Source: Micavibrio sp.
GTDB taxonomy: Bacteria; Pseudomonadota; Alphaproteobacteria; Micavibrionales; Micavibrionaceae
Reading direction: 5' to 3'
DNA length: 6,187 nucleotides
Assembly: GCA_027066695.1 (NCBI GenBank)
Contig: JAMONE010000224.1
Coordinates: forward strand, 1 to 6,187
The position numbers were made by a program, and so were the translations under genes. Shown in pieces: positions 6,087 to 6,187 of the stretch (within the stretch, counting starts at the first letter, position 1; the number at the start of each line of letters is the position of its first letter). The notes under the pieces were generated by a model that was not told the origin of the DNA, ran no database searches, and saw only the letters and a list, made by a program, of their open reading frames with translations.

Positions 6087-6156
6087 ACAGTGCATAAGGT
6101 TAAGGAATGAATATAGCTCTGTTTATTTTAACCTAAAAAGGGATTACTATTTAAAA

Positions 6157-6187
6157 ATGTCTAACTATGTAGCCGCAGATATTGAAG
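6157..6187 (+). CDS. Start of a divergent gene, cut by the window edge
   Basis: ATG 6157 begins an open frame (MSNYVAADIE) that runs to the window end. AAGGGA at 6137-6142 lies 14 bases upstream, longer than ideal but usable. The frame is divergent from the exported-protein operon, with about 140 bases between the two starts, so both may be controlled from the shared region. Ten codons are too few to identify a product or to be certain the gene is real. Confidence 0.45.
   Translation, partial: MSNYVAADIE

Noticed and set aside
6107..6136. Nine-codon leader peptide (MNIALFILT) before the divergent gene
   Set aside because: It has an AAGG seven bases upstream, but it is too short to distinguish from chance and no attenuator-like hairpins or repeated codons accompany it.

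Overview
This AT-rich window looks bacterial and most likely alphaproteobacterial. The glutamine synthetase resembles alphaproteobacterial GlnA, and the integrase is of the tyrosine type with an N-terminal DUF4102-like arm domain. The tRNA-His encodes both C73 and a possible G-1, unlike the alphaproteobacterial groups described as lacking G-1. That placement is inference; nothing here names a genus.

Left region (1-1707): the right end of an integrated genetic element. A complete tyrosine recombinase is read leftwards. Three bases behind it starts a small unknown gene that runs off the window. In front of the integrase are a tandem 9-bp repeat, a set of phased TTGGTTAAA-like repeats, and a 46-bp remnant of tRNA-Thr(GGT) running from the anticodon loop to the encoded CCA. 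This is what integration into the anticodon loop of tRNA-Thr leaves at the distal junction. The intact tRNA-Thr and the rest of the element should lie to the left, outside the window.

Middle region (1708-3435): chromosomal backbone with an intact tRNA-His(GTG) on the minus strand and its own promoter. Next comes a full-length GlnA-family gene on the plus strand. It has lost many residues that define glutamine synthetase: two metal-ligand glutamates, the flap glutamate, an active-site arginine and the adenylylation tyrosine. The frame is intact, so it looks like a maintained paralogue with altered or no synthetase activity. This is the strongest finding.

Right region (3466-6187): two minus-strand genes, probably one operon driven by an extended -10 promoter near 6059-6086. 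The first encodes an exported 402-residue protein with two similar halves. The second, 46 bases downstream, encodes a secreted, lectin-like DUF1566 (Lcl_C) protein. Its only good start codon (4759, behind an AGGAG site) is out of frame with the rest, and the frames meet at a run of six Gs inside the signal-peptide region. This could be phase variation, recoding, a broken gene or a sequencing error. Part of this gene is much richer in G+C than its neighbours. At the far right a divergent plus-strand gene begins and is cut by the window edge.

The only gene-free stretch near 300 bases is 1510-1809. It holds the attachment-site elements (1513-1707) followed by about 100 bases in which I see nothing definite.
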